DNA of 64,000 nucleotides from Nocardioides panzhihuensis (GCF_013408335.1 NZ_JACBZR010000001.1:3511501-3575500), one strand, 5' to 3'. Positions 42,063 through 50,508 are shown, counted from the first letter of the stretch. Notes: generated from the letters alone by a model not told the origin. A program made the numbers and translations.

Positions 42063-45000
42063 TCAGCGGCGGTCTCGGGCGCCCTTGCTCGCTGCAGCCG
42101 CGGCGGACTCCTTCTTCCTGGTCTGCTCGGCCTGCTTGTGGTTGCGGTCGAGCTGCTTTCCCAGCGTGGAGAGGTCCTTACGCAGACCCGCGAGCTCGGC
42201 CGTGGCACGGCGCTGCTCATCGGCATAGATCGACGAGGTCGAGTTGGCGGCCGAGGCGGTGGCGCGGGAGGCGTCGAGGAACAGCTTCTGGCTGGCCAAC
42301 ATGGCGCTGGGGGTCTGCCCGTTGAACATCTTCGCCGCGGCCAGCGGATCGGATGAGTTGAGGATCTCGGCGATGAACGCGTCGCCAGCGCCGCGCTTGC
42401 GCATGTTCGCAATGAGCGCAGTCAGGCGCTTGGCGTCGGCCGCCTGCTGCTTCCACTGCTGCTGAGCGAATGCCGCGGTGCCTGACTTGGTGTCGCTGGA
42501 CCACACGCCGCCTGCGTCGCCGTCGAGCCAGTTGCGTTCAAGGGAGCCGGTGACTGCCGACTTGATCTGGTCGCGGCGCTGGTTCCACGTCTCCAGGGTC
42601 TTGGTGGTGCGGTCGATCGCCTTCTCGTGGGACTTCATCGACTTCTCGATGCGAGCGCTAGTGCGGTCCAGGCGGTCGCCGAGACGGTCCATCCGCTTGG
42701 CGACTTCCTTCCAGCCGCGCTCGGTGTGGCGGATCTTGCCGAACCCCTCGGCGCGGACCCAGGGGCCCTTGGCGCGGCCGCCACGCGCGTAGCCGACAGA
42801 GCCGTCGACGCGCACTGAGCCGCCGTCGGCGTACTGCATCGCGTTGAGGCGCTCGAAGAAGCCCTCGCCGTACTTGTCGACCGCCGCGGCCTTGATGACG
42901 AACTCGCCGTTCGAGAGCCAGGCGGGAATGTCGTCGGAGGTGCCGGTGCCGGGACCACGGACGGGGCCACCGCTGGCGCGCTCTAGCTGGCGCTCGACCT
43001 TCGACTGAGTGTTGACCTGGTGGTAGACGGTCGTGAAGGTGACCGTCTTGTCGGTCATCGAGTTCATGATCGCCTTGACGCGCGCCAAGGTGTCAGTGGC
43101 CTGGTCGCGCACCGTGATGGTCTTCGGTGGCACCGTGAGGTTGACGTAGTCCTGGATCGCCTTCTGACCGCGGCGCCATGCACCGTTCGCACGGGCGATC
43201 TCGGCGTCGGTCGCGTTGGCCAGCTGTGCCATGCGACGCGCGCCGGCGGGGCCTGCCTCGTTCAGCGAGGCGATCAGGCCCTGGTCGAGTCCCTTGCGGG
43301 CGGCCGTCGCGGCGTTGCGACCGAAGCGCTCGAGGTCGCGGGCAGCCTTCTCCATCTCGGCGAGCCATCCGCCGAGGGAGACCTTGGCGTTGTCGAGGGA
43401 GTTGCCGAGGCCGACGAACTGCTCAGCGGTCGAACGAGCGGCGTTGCGCTGGGCCTGCGTGGCAGCCGCTGCTTCGGCCGAGGTCTCGCCGTAGCCCTGG
43501 ACCGCCTGAGCCGCGGCATCGACGGCAGGCTTGGTCAGCTCGAACTTCTTTCGGCCGTCGTCGACCTCGAGGGAGAGCTTGTTGAGGTCGATCGCGGCCT
43601 TCCCGAGCTCGTCCTGGAAGGAGCGGCCGAGGATTCCGTCTGCGGCCGGAGTGTCCAGGCCTGCCGATGCGGCGTACTGGTCCCAGGCATCTGCGCCGGC
43701 GAGGACCGCCTGTGTCATCTCCTCGATGTTCACGCCCGCGGCCTCCAGGGCGGCGAGCTGGTCGCCAGTGAGTGCATCGAGAGCCCAGGCAGTCGAGTTC
43801 GCGGTGAGCGCCCCGGTCTGCTGGTCGAGGGTGGCAGCGAACGAGTCGGCCGAGGCGGCGGCCTGGTCTTGTGCCGCCTGGAAGTCGAGCATGAGCCCGA
43901 TGCCGGCGCCAGCAGCGGCGCCCCACGGACCCATCATCGTGCCCGCGAGACCGAGCATCGCCGTGTTCTGGAGACCGATGCCAGACGCTGCGCCAGTGGC
44001 CGCGACGCCGACAGCACCGATGACGCCGGCGCCCTTGCCCATGGCGGCCATCGAGGTGCGGATGCGACCTCCTGCGGCCTGTACGCGCTTGGACTCGCGC
44101 TCAGTGGCGGCGCCGGCGGTCGCCCAGCTCGTCGCCACGGTCCCGAGGTCGGCGCGCATCTGGCCCAGGCCAGCGCGGGCCGAGCTCACGGCAGGCGTCA
44201 CGCGACCCATCACGGCGCCGAATCCGGCCGCCGCACGGTTGAACGCGAGCATGGCGATGGCAGCCGTCGCGAGCGGTCCGCCGATGGGCGAGGACGCGAT
44301 CGCGGTGAAGAGCTCGAGGACCGTGGTCAGGATCGGCAGCACGGTCGAGCCCCAGGGGGCAAGGGCCGTGGTCAGTGCAACGATGGCATCGACCAGGGCA
44401 CCAAGGAACTCCGACGCCTGAGGACCGACCGACCGGACGTAGTCGATGAAGCCCTGGAAGTTGTCGCCGTTCGCGGTCCACTCGCGCAGCGCCTGGGATC
44501 CCTCGAGCATGTCTCGGGTGAAGTCGCGGGACAGCGGGGCGAAGGCGACCATGAGATTGGCGAAAGACGCCGCCACGTTCCCTGCCGAGCGCGCGAAGGC
44601 GTCGAGGGTCGGGGCGGCGTCGGTCTGCAGGTAGTTGAAGAACTCGCCCCAGTCGGCGTCACTCGACAGAGCAGCGCCGGCCGAGGCCGAGAGGTCGCCC
44701 ATCTCGTTGGAGATGCGCGAGACGATGTCTGAGACCTGGGGCAGAAGAGTCAGCAGGTCGGTGATGCCCTGCTCCATGCCGGGGAACATGCCCTCGCGCG
44801 CGACCTGCTGGAGTTCCGCGAGGTCGCCACCGATGGAGTCCAGGAAGCGCACGAATCGCTCACCGTCCGGGCCGAGCCGGTCGAACTCCTCGCGGAGTGC
44901 GGCCAGGTTCTCGGCGGACGGGTCAAGCTGGTACGTGTTCAGCGCCTCCAGAGAGTCGCCGACGCCGTTGAAGGCGAGCATGGCGATGCTGGCAGCACCA

Positions 45001-45335
45001 GCAGCGGCGCCCAGGCCGGCGGCCAGGCCGGCGACCGCGGGTACAGCAGCGCCAGTCAGAGGGATTAGGGCGGGCCCGAGGACGGCGGCGGACTGCGCCA
45101 TGACCTTCAAGCGGCCAGAGAAGACGTCGATGTCCGCGCCGGCCTTGCGGAAGGCGTTGGTGCTCGTGTCGACGTCGCGGCCCAGGCGCTTGGTGGAGAC
45201 GCCTGCGCGGTCTGCGTTGTCGCCGAGGCGGTCCATTGCCGAGGCCATGAGCGCGGCCTGGGCGGCGACTCGCGCGCCCTTGGTGGAGAATCGGTCGTCA
45301 AGAGTGAGGACTACCTTCTCGGTACGAATCCCCAT
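42063..45335 (-). CDS. Phage tail tape measure protein
   Basis: 1090 residues (MGIRTEKVVLTLDDRFSTKG). It begins with a helical region of the TP901 type (ALMASAMDRLGDNADRAGVS), followed by hydrophobic Ala/Gly-rich segments (GPALIPLTGAAVPAVAGLAA, ILTTVLELFTAIASSPIGGP). Near residues 788-815 stands the typical end motif RGPGTGTSDDIPAWLSNGEF, then coiled coils. By the usual ~0.15 nm per residue this would set a tail of about 160 nm. No peptidase or muralytic domain is seen. It is by far the largest gene of element 2 and its only clear virion gene. Confidence 0.92.
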   Translation of the reverse strand: MGIRTEKVVLTLDDRFSTKGARVAAQAALMASAMDRLGDNADRAGVSTKRLGRDVDTSTNAFRKAGADIDVFSGRLKVMAQSAAVLGPALIPLTGAAVPAVAGLAAGLGAAAGAASIAMLAFNGVGDSLEALNTYQLDPSAENLAALREEFDRLGPDGERFVRFLDSIGGDLAELQQVAREGMFPGMEQGITDLLTLLPQVSDIVSRISNEMGDLSASAGAALSSDADWGEFFNYLQTDAAPTLDAFARSAGNVAASFANLMVAFAPLSRDFTRDMLEGSQALREWTANGDNFQGFIDYVRSVGPQASEFLGALVDAIVALTTALAPWGSTVLPILTTVLELFTAIASSPIGGPLATAAIAMLAFNRAAAGFGAVMGRVTPAVSSARAGLGQMRADLGTVATSWATAGAATERESKRVQAAGGRIRTSMAAMGKGAGVIGAVGVAATGAASGIGLQNTAMLGLAGTMMGPWGAAAGAGIGLMLDFQAAQDQAAASADSFAATLDQQTGALTANSTAWALDALTGDQLAALEAAGVNIEEMTQAVLAGADAWDQYAASAGLDTPAADGILGRSFQDELGKAAIDLNKLSLEVDDGRKKFELTKPAVDAAAQAVQGYGETSAEAAAATQAQRNAARSTAEQFVGLGNSLDNAKVSLGGWLAEMEKAARDLERFGRNAATAARKGLDQGLIASLNEAGPAGARRMAQLANATDAEIARANGAWRRGQKAIQDYVNLTVPPKTITVRDQATDTLARVKAIMNSMTDKTVTFTTVYHQVNTQSKVERQLERASGGPVRGPGTGTSDDIPAWLSNGEFVIKAAAVDKYGEGFFERLNAMQYADGGSVRVDGSVGYARGGRAKGPWVRAEGFGKIRHTERGWKEVAKRMDRLGDRLDRTSARIEKSMKSHEKAIDRTTKTLETWNQRRDQIKSAVTGSLERNWLDGDAGGVWSSDTKSGTAAFAQQQWKQQAADAKRLTALIANMRKRGAGDAFIAEILNSSDPLAAAKMFNGQTPSAMLASQKLFLDASRATASAANSTSSIYADEQRRATAELAGLRKDLSTLGKQLDRNHKQAEQTRKKESAAAAASKGARDRR

Positions 45336-45336
45336 G

Positions 45337-45609
45337 TCAGAGGCCGGCCCTTGCGTCTGCGGCCCGCTCTTCGCGGTCAGCGGCTACGAGCAGCGATCCG
45401 ACCTCGTTGAGGACCAGCCGCGTGATGCGACCGACGTCAACCTGCTCGAGCATCGCGACGGCTCCGAGCAGCATGTGCGCAGCCTCCGACCGCTCGTCAG
45501 GGAGCATCAACTCGGTGGCGGCCGTGATGGTGAGAAGGGACTGCTGCACGTCGGGCGGCAGCTCCGCGAACTCGGCGATCGGGTCGTCGATCTGGGCGTC
45601 GGTGGTCAT
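45337..45609 (-). CDS. Small protein upstream of tape measure gene (possible tail assembly chaperone)
   Basis: 90 residues (MTTDAQIDDPIAEFAELPPD). Helical: VQQSLLTITAATELMLPDER, HMLLGAVAMLEQVDVGRITR. It ends 1-2 nt from the tape measure ATG, the position tail assembly chaperones occupy in phages. No frameshift partner is visible and the sequence itself is not diagnostic. Confidence 0.5.
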   Translation of the reverse strand: MTTDAQIDDPIAEFAELPPDVQQSLLTITAATELMLPDERSEAAHMLLGAVAMLEQVDVGRITRLVLNEVGSLLVAADREERAADARAGL

Positions 45610-45840
45610 CGGCGGCGGATCCCTTCTTCGTTTTTTTCACCCGGGGAGAGGGATCCCACCCCGGGCCTGCAGTGGGACCCCCCGGTCTCTAAGAAACCGG
45701 AGGAGTGGCGTGCGCGCGCAGGAGGACCTTCGAGCGGCCCCGCGAAAGAGGCGCGGAACCTACCGGGCAACCTTCGATCCGCGATGGAGTCATGAGTAAC
45801 CCCCGAGGCGGTGACGTTGACGCACGCATGCCGGGTCATG
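45610..45840. other. GC-rich non-coding stretch with repeated GGGATCCC, possible cos/packaging or promoter region
   Basis: GGGATCCC occurs at 45615-45622 and GGATCCC again around 45652; CCCGGGG...CCCCGGG and CCGGTCTCTAAGAAACCGG form dyads; a T7 run lies at about 45630. Only short open frames exist (a 34-residue one at most with a plausible start). The region may hold a promoter for the tape measure operon or a packaging site. Confidence 0.3.
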
Positions 45841-46182
45841 TCAGGCCTCGCGCGTCCATCCGTATCGGCGCTCGCGCTCGTCCTCGCGGCGTTGTGCGTC
45901 ACGCTCGGCCCGGTAGCTGACGTCCCCGAGGTCGTTGACGGTGGCGACGAGTGCGTCGGTCCAGCGGCTCAGTGCGCGATGCTGGCGCATGTACTCCTTC
46001 TTCTGCCGGAACTCGGGGTCGCGCTCGTCCTCCTCGATGTTCCGGCGGATCCACGCCTGGCGTTCCTCGCTGAAGCGGTCACCCTGAGGCGTACCCCAGC
46101 GCTTGGGGAAGTCGGCGATGCCTCGAGCTCTGGCGGCGATCTCCACTGTGCCGCGGCCTCGGTCTGTGATTCGCATGTCCAT
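45841..46182 (-). CDS. Element 2 protein of unknown function, 113 residues
   Basis: MDMRITDRGRGTVEIAARAR. Highly charged and helical (WIRRNIEEDERDPEFRQKKE, VSYRAERDAQRREDERERRY). The charge pattern suggests a nucleic-acid or coiled-coil partner. It is followed by the non-coding stretch at 45610. No family recognised. Confidence 0.55.
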   Translation of the reverse strand: MDMRITDRGRGTVEIAARARGIADFPKRWGTPQGDRFSEERQAWIRRNIEEDERDPEFRQKKEYMRQHRALSRWTDALVATVNDLGDVSYRAERDAQRREDERERRYGWTREA

Positions 46183-46208
46183 GGCTGTTCCTCTCGATCT
46201 GTGGCCGG

Positions 46209-46676
46209 TCAGTAGGGCTGGGCCATGCCGGCAGTCGGCGATGGCATCTGCTGGGCGGGAATGCGGGCGGGCTGCAGCTGGGCGCGGACGGACGGGTCGA
46301 GGCTGGCCTCTGCCTTGTCGAGCTCCTTCTGCGCAAGGCCGAGGGCGTCAATGCGGCCTTCGGTGCGCTCGTACTTCAGGAACGCCTTGAGGTAGACCTC
46401 CTGTCGCCGCTCCTGCGCCTTGGCGATGTCGCGGCGCAGCCTCTCGGCCCGCTCCGCTTCGATGCGTGCGTTCTCCTCGGCGCGCTTGTTGGCCTCAGCG
46501 CGGAGCCGGTAGGCGTCATCGAGGGAGATGCTGAGCCGGTTCATGTGGTCCAGCTCGAGAGCGACACCGCGCTCCTCGCACCACTGCACCATCAGCCCCT
46601 GGCTGAGCATCGTCGGAACCGGCGCGTCGGACAGCGGGACGCGGCATCGGCATCCGGTGTTGGTGGTCCTAGCCAT
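46209..46676 (-). CDS. Coiled-coil protein of element 2
   Basis: 155 residues. The middle third is a long charged coiled coil (LRAEANKRAEENARIEAERA, RRDIAKAQERRQEVYLKAFL) and the tail is Pro/Gln-rich (ARIPAQQMPSPTAGMAQPY). The N-terminus has CRC. Its start overlaps the end of the gene at 46669 by 8 nt. Function unknown. Confidence 0.58.
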   Translation of the reverse strand: MARTTNTGCRCRVPLSDAPVPTMLSQGLMVQWCEERGVALELDHMNRLSISLDDAYRLRAEANKRAEENARIEAERAERLRRDIAKAQERRQEVYLKAFLKYERTEGRIDALGLAQKELDKAEASLDPSVRAQLQPARIPAQQMPSPTAGMAQPY

Positions 46677-46971
46677 GGGTGTTCTCCTTGGTCGAAGTGA
46701 TGTGGTCTGTCTTCACAGTGGCGTTTTGCATGGGTTTTCCGCGGCGCGGCGAGCAGGTCAGGCAGAGCACCCGAGGCCGGCCTGTGCGCTCGGCAGGCGG
46801 GAGCGGTCCATCGCAGGACCGGCAACCCTCCGCGGGCACGTCCAGCAGCGATCGGGCGAGGTCGGCGGGCACGTGTGCCAACGGGTGCTTGTCCGCGGCG
46901 AGCTGGGCGGCAAGCCATCGCAGGACTGCAGAGGTGTTGCCGAGCCGCCGCGCGAGACGCTCGTCATTCAT
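46669..46971 (-). CDS. Zinc-ribbon protein of element 2
   Basis: 100 residues (MNDERLARRLGNTSAVLRWL). Two CxxC knuckles, GCRSCDGPLPPAERTG and VLCLTCSPRRGKP, form a probable zinc ribbon. The start overlaps the previous gene's stop region (46964-46971). Unknown function, perhaps DNA binding. Confidence 0.62.
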   Translation of the reverse strand: MNDERLARRLGNTSAVLRWLAAQLAADKHPLAHVPADLARSLLDVPAEGCRSCDGPLPPAERTGRPRVLCLTCSPRRGKPMQNATVKTDHITSTKENTHG

Positions 46972-47131
46972 TGCCCGCCTCCGACTCCTCGTCTCGGATG
47001 GGCTCGAGCAGAGGTAGGCGCTCGGGCGGGTCGTATGGCGCCCGCGGACACCACGACAGATGGGGTACGCGGGTCTTGCCGTCGCAGTAGGTCATGGCCG
47101 CGTCGCACCAGCTGCAGCGGTAGGCGCTCAT
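46964..47131 (-). CDS. Small CxxC protein of element 2, 55 residues
   Basis: From ATG 47131: MSAYRCSWCDAAMTYCDGKT, then VPHLSWCPRAPYDPPERLPL. CSWC plus further Cys/His residues suggest zinc binding. ATGA overlap with the gene before it and an 8-nt overlap with the gene after it. Confidence 0.6.
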   Translation of the reverse strand: MSAYRCSWCDAAMTYCDGKTRVPHLSWCPRAPYDPPERLPLLEPIRDEESEAGNE

Positions 47132-47403
47132 GCGGTCATCTCCGGTCGAGTGACGGCTGCCCACATCGCGACGGCCGCGCGGGCGAAGTCCTCGGACGAC
47201 CGCGCCTCGCCATCGGGGCAGGCGCAGTGGATGGCGGGCTGGCCCGGGTGAGTCGGGCAGGTATGCGGGGTGTGCTCCGGTGCTGACGCACCGGTGACAA
47301 GCCTGTGAGAGAGATATATAGAGGGCGCATACCCCTGACCTGCACAAACGCCTTGAGAGTGAGTCAGTGGGTGACTCACCGGGTGAGTCACTGGTTGACT
47401 CAC
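47128..47403 (-). CDS. Possible small protein overlapping the iteron array
   Basis: The frame ends AAVAMWAAVTRPEMTA in an ATGA overlap with the 55-residue gene and contains CPTHPGQPAIHCACPDGEAR. The start is uncertain: GTG codons at 47403 and further down lie inside the TGAGTCA repeats. The C-terminal half has good coding character; the N-terminal half may be non-coding. Confidence 0.35.
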   Translation of the reverse strand: MSQPVTHPVSHPLTHSQGVCAGQGYAPSIYLSHRLVTGASAPEHTPHTCPTHPGQPAIHCACPDGEARSSEDFARAAVAMWAAVTRPEMTA

Positions 47404-47435
47404 CTTTGCGTCAGAGTGAGTCACTGGTTGACCCA
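47360..47435. repeat. Iteron-like array of TGAGTCA/TGACTCA at 12-bp spacing
   Basis: TGAGTCA 47360, TGACTCA 47372, TGAGTCA 47384, TGACTCA 47396, TGAGTCA 47417 and the variant TGACCCA 47429: six sites at steps of 12, 12, 12, 21 and 12 bp, roughly one helix turn. They overlap the 3' end of a replication-type gene (47411-47827). This is how plasmid and phage origins are often arranged. Confidence 0.72.
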
Positions 47436-47827
47436 CCTTTGCTCTGGCGAATGGACCGCTTCGCTCGGCGCTCGTGGATCTTGCAGACCTCGCCGGGATG
47501 GCCCATGCCGCCGGCGACGGCGTGTGCCGGGACGACGAGGCAGAGGCTTGAGGAGCCCTCCGAGAGCCACCCCGATGCGATGGCTGCCTTGATGGCCCGC
47601 TGGATGTTGTGCTTGTCCTCGGGTCGAACCTCACCGGTGGCGGTGTTCACGCGGCTGAAGACCAGAGCGATCTCGCCCGCCTTGTAGTTCGCGTGACCGT
47701 TGGCCCGATGTGACCCGTAGGCCAACCACGCCACACGTGCCCAGAGGGGGAACCTGCTGTCGGCTGCCCGCTCGTGCCAAATGTGTTGGTAGTGCCGTGC
47801 CCACGGCTTCTCGCGACGAGCGGTCAT
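47411..47827 (-). CDS. Winged-helix protein of element 2, replication-initiator type
   Basis: 138 residues (MTARREKPWARHYQHIWHER). The central part, FPLWARVAWLAYGSHRANGHANYKAGEIALVF and DKHNIQRAIKAAIASGWLSE, has the pattern of phage replication proteins with a helix-turn-helix domain. The last codons lie in the iteron array. Role inferred from pattern and position. Confidence 0.6.
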   Translation of the reverse strand: MTARREKPWARHYQHIWHERAADSRFPLWARVAWLAYGSHRANGHANYKAGEIALVFSRVNTATGEVRPEDKHNIQRAIKAAIASGWLSEGSSSLCLVVPAHAVAGGMGHPGEVCKIHERRAKRSIRQSKGGSTSDSL

Positions 47828-48228
47828 GCCGCGCCCCGATGCTCATGCCACAGTTCCTCGGCGCCGAGGACATCGGCCAGCAGCGGCGCCAGCTCGTTTG
47901 GGAGCGCGCATGTGCATCCGTCGTCAGACGGGTCGACGTCGCGCAGCTCGGTGCGCTTCTCGGCCCGAAGGTCGGCGTGCTGGCACTCGCTGCCATCGAC
48001 ATCGGCCACGCGGTAGCCGAGAGTCTCTAGGCCGGCGATCGCGCAGGCGTCAGACAGGAACTCGTCAGAGAGCGCCCAGCCCTTCCCCTTGCTGCTCCAG
48101 CTCGGGAACAGGCCGTACCGCTGCAGGGTGTCTCGAGCATCGCGACCGCGAACGAGGATGCGGCCGGTGGTGCTGTCGGGCGAGCGCCAGTGCGTGATGA
48201 CCCAGCGGCCGAGGATGCGGGCGCTCAT
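47824..48228 (-). CDS. Element 2 protein of unknown function, 134 residues
   Basis: From ATG 48228: MSARILGRWVITHWRSPDST, then LVRGRDARDTLQRYGLFPSW and SSKGKGWALSDEFLSDACAI. The C-terminal part has CQH and CTC residues and an acidic end. ATGA overlaps on both sides place it in the early operon. No family recognised. Confidence 0.58.
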   Translation of the reverse strand: MSARILGRWVITHWRSPDSTTGRILVRGRDARDTLQRYGLFPSWSSKGKGWALSDEFLSDACAIAGLETLGYRVADVDGSECQHADLRAEKRTELRDVDPSDDGCTCALPNELAPLLADVLGAEELWHEHRGAA

Positions 48229-48410
48229 GCTGCACCGCCCATCCGGTCGGCCCAGCACTTCGGGCCGATTCCCAGCAGCACCGACGCCTTGGCGGTCAGT
48301 GGTCGCCCGCAGAGCCAGCAGTGGACGGTAGAATCGGCCCTGTCGTCGTTGTGGTCGACCTGGGCGCCGCTCTCTGGCAGGGGGCGGCGTTCGACGTCCG
48401 GGCCGGTCAT
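48225..48410 (-). CDS. DUF6011-like zinc-knuckle protein
   Basis: 61 residues from ATG 48410. The motif HCWLCGRPLTAKASVLLGIGPKCWADR matches the DUF6011 pattern C-x2-C-GRPL...GIGP-x-C. Such proteins are small and frequent in actinobacteria and their phages. ATGA overlaps with its neighbours. Confidence 0.68.
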   Translation of the reverse strand: MTGPDVERRPLPESGAQVDHNDDRADSTVHCWLCGRPLTAKASVLLGIGPKCWADRMGGAA

Positions 48411-48538
48411 GCAGCACCGCCTCGGAGGATTGCGAGCATCCGTCGGGCGGTCTCGGCATCCGGCGTCGTCCAGATGTCCGCGAGAGTCTCTCGGGCGTCG
48501 TCCTCGGCGACGTCGTGATCTTGCCTCCGGCCGGTCAC
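48407..48538 (-). CDS. Very small protein of element 2, 43 residues
   Basis: From GTG 48538: VTGRRQDHDVAEDDARETLA, then TPDAETARRMLAILRGGAA. Start and stop both lie in four-base overlaps (GTGA, ATGA) with neighbours, and codon usage is GC3-biased, so a real gene is likely despite its size. Confidence 0.55.
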   Translation of the reverse strand: MTGRRQDHDVAEDDARETLADIWTTPDAETARRMLAILRGGAA

Positions 48539-48762
48539 GCGGCACCGTCCGCGGTCGGGATCGGGATCGGCTGCATCAGCGCGTCGAGGTCGGAGACGTC
48601 GAACCGGATCAGGCGAGAGCCCTTGATCTTGTGACCGGTCAGCGTGCCGCGGGTGACATAGACGCGGACGGTGCGGTCGGTGACGCCGAGATACTCGGCG
48701 GCCTGGGCCTGATTGAGCCAGCGGCGCGGGGTGGGGTGTTCAGGGTCGTTCCATGCAGACAC
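48535..48762 (-). CDS. Excisionase-like HTH_17 protein (candidate directionality factor)
   Basis: 75 residues from GTG 48762, chosen because AGGAG lies 7 nt upstream; an ATG at 48807 lacks such a site. RWLNQAQAAEYLGVTDRTVRVYVTRGTL, then GHKIKGSRLIRFDVSDLDAL, is a classic MerR-type excisionase fold. It is the first gene of the leftward operon and the integrase-proximal gene, fitting a switch between integration and excision. Confidence 0.82.
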   Translation of the reverse strand: MSAWNDPEHPTPRRWLNQAQAAEYLGVTDRTVRVYVTRGTLTGHKIKGSRLIRFDVSDLDALMQPIPIPTADGAA

Positions 48763-48771
48763 GGAGTTGCT

Positions 48772-48863
48772 CCTGTCAGGAAGCCACCAGCGCGCAATCT
48801 CTGCCACGCTGGTGGCACATCTGACAGGTACTCGGCTAGGCCCCTGACGGATACCACGTCAGG
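48772..48863. promoter_or_regulatory. Nested inverted repeats upstream of the excisionase gene
   Basis: CCTGTCAG (48772-48779) pairs with CTGACAGG (48821-48828); inside them GCCACCAGCG (48783-48792) pairs with CGCTGGTGGC (48807-48816). A further pair, CCTGAC (48843-48848)/GTCAGG (48858-48863), repeats the outer arm. They lie in the 264-nt gap between the excisionase and integrase genes, which holds no gene. Confidence 0.6.
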
Positions 48864-49026
48864 CTTCGGCGCGGTGGGGTTCTCCTGCCGCGCGGCTGCT
48901 ACACGTTCCAGCTCCTGCAATCACCGTGTGTCGTGCGGGACGAATCTCGCGCTGCGACCCTCGGCTCTGCCTCTTGTGAGGTCGAATGTCAGTCTAGCGG
49001 TAGGGAGTGCCGTTCGACCACCTGTT

Positions 49027-50490
49027 CTATCCTGGCGTGTCGATCCGGACCAGGCGCATCCGGTCGGGGTCGAACTTCCGCGCCTTGGTCATGTCAGCCG
49101 GGGCGACCTCCCAGCCACTGCGGTCGACGGCCTCGAGGATGACTCGAGTGAGTTGGCGTTTGCCGTGCGCATCGAGCGCGTTCCACTCCTTCGCGGGGTC
49201 TCCAGACTCCACGACCTGTCGGATGCTCGACGGCACGATCGCGCGCAGCGCCGCCTCGTGCATCTTCAACCGCTCGTCGATGGGCGCCCGTGCGGCCAGC
49301 CATTCAGCCATGCTGATCTGCTTGTTGCCGTGCGCGGTCGCCAGGGCGCGCAGCTGCTCCTGTTCCTCGGCGATGGCACGTCGGGTCTCAGCGGCAGACG
49401 CAGCGGAGGCGCCAGACGCGAATGCCGAGAGGGTCCCGGCGTCCGCGAGGATCTCCAGCACCTGGGCCTCGATCAATCCCTCGGCACCTGAGCCCTTGAT
49501 CGCGATCTTGCCGCAGCCTCCGCGGTCTGGACGGCACCAATAGCGGTACTTCCCCTTCACGTTGCCATAGTCGCCATAGAGGAAACCCTTGCACTGAGAG
49601 CAGATCAGTAACCCGTCGTTGAGCCAGTACCTCAGCGACGGCTTGCCCCTGTGACGGCTTCTGACATCAAGCGCCGCGAGCACCTCTCCGCGCGTCTCCT
49701 CGTCGATGATGGCCGGCCACTGGGCAGGGCCCACGACTTCCCCGCGGTGTTCGCGCAGGCCAGCGATGCGCCCTGAGCGCAAGATGCCGATGAGGCTATT
49801 GGTCGACCACTTCGCGGCGCTGACGGGCCGGATGCCGCGCGCGTCGAGGTCCTTGCAGATGGCGTTGGCCGACTCGCCGAGAACGATGCGCTGGGCAGCT
49901 TCACGAATAGCCTCGGCCTCGGGCTCGTTGATGGTGATCCCGTCCCGCTCGTAGCCGAACCGGCGCGCCCCTCCTCCGGCGTAACGGCCCTCGCGGGCCA
50001 TCTCCTCCATCTTGCGGGCGACGCGGCGCTTGGTGTCGCGGCTCGACTTGTTGGCCACGGCGACCATCACTCGCGCCATGGTCACGTCGGCATCGTTGGC
50101 GAGACGCAGCGAGCCGGAGACGGACTCCACGGGGAGGCGCGGCTCCCGGGACTCGACCACGTCGATGAGGTCCTCGAGGTCGCGCGGGTCACGGGCGGTG
50201 CGGTCGAGGTCGTAGGCCAACATCCCGTCCGCCGTGCCGTTCTCCAGGAGGTCGAGCAATCGCCGGAACCCGGGCCGGTAGACGCGGAGCTCTGCTCGGC
50301 CGGTTGGCGTGCGCACCTTGCGGCGCTTGAAGGCGGAGGTGTCGTTCTCGACGATCACCTCGCCGATCTCCCAACCGAGGCGCGCGGCGAGCTGGCGGGC
50401 ATCGGCTTCCTGTCTCGCGACGCCGGCGCCGACGCCCTCTCGGTCATCCGAGATGCGGACGTAGACAACTGCTCTTTGTGGAGTCTTCAC
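49027..50490 (-). CDS. Large serine integrase of element 2
   Basis: 487 residues (MKTPQRAVVYVRISDDREGV), catalytic serine about residue 14 in YVRISDD. Then VARQEADARQLAARLGWEIG, AYDLDRTARDPRDLEDLIDV, the recombinase domain (RRFGYERDGITINEPEAEAI) and a zinc ribbon (LICSQCKGFLYGDYG, YRYWCRPDRGGCG). It lies at the attR end, reads into the island and starts 44 nt from the core. It targets comEA. Confidence 0.96.
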   Translation of the reverse strand: MKTPQRAVVYVRISDDREGVGAGVARQEADARQLAARLGWEIGEVIVENDTSAFKRRKVRTPTGRAELRVYRPGFRRLLDLLENGTADGMLAYDLDRTARDPRDLEDLIDVVESREPRLPVESVSGSLRLANDADVTMARVMVAVANKSSRDTKRRVARKMEEMAREGRYAGGGARRFGYERDGITINEPEAEAIREAAQRIVLGESANAICKDLDARGIRPVSAAKWSTNSLIGILRSGRIAGLREHRGEVVGPAQWPAIIDEETRGEVLAALDVRSRHRGKPSLRYWLNDGLLICSQCKGFLYGDYGNVKGKYRYWCRPDRGGCGKIAIKGSGAEGLIEAQVLEILADAGTLSAFASGASAASAAETRRAIAEEQEQLRALATAHGNKQISMAEWLAARAPIDERLKMHEAALRAIVPSSIRQVVESGDPAKEWNALDAHGKRQLTRVILEAVDRSGWEVAPADMTKARKFDPDRMRLVRIDTPG

Positions 50491-50508
50491 AAGAGACCAC
50501 TCTATAGG

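Noticed and set aside
47360..47435. CRISPR-like short repeats
   Set aside because: Seven-bp sites at 12-bp spacing are far too short; iterons or operator sites fit better.
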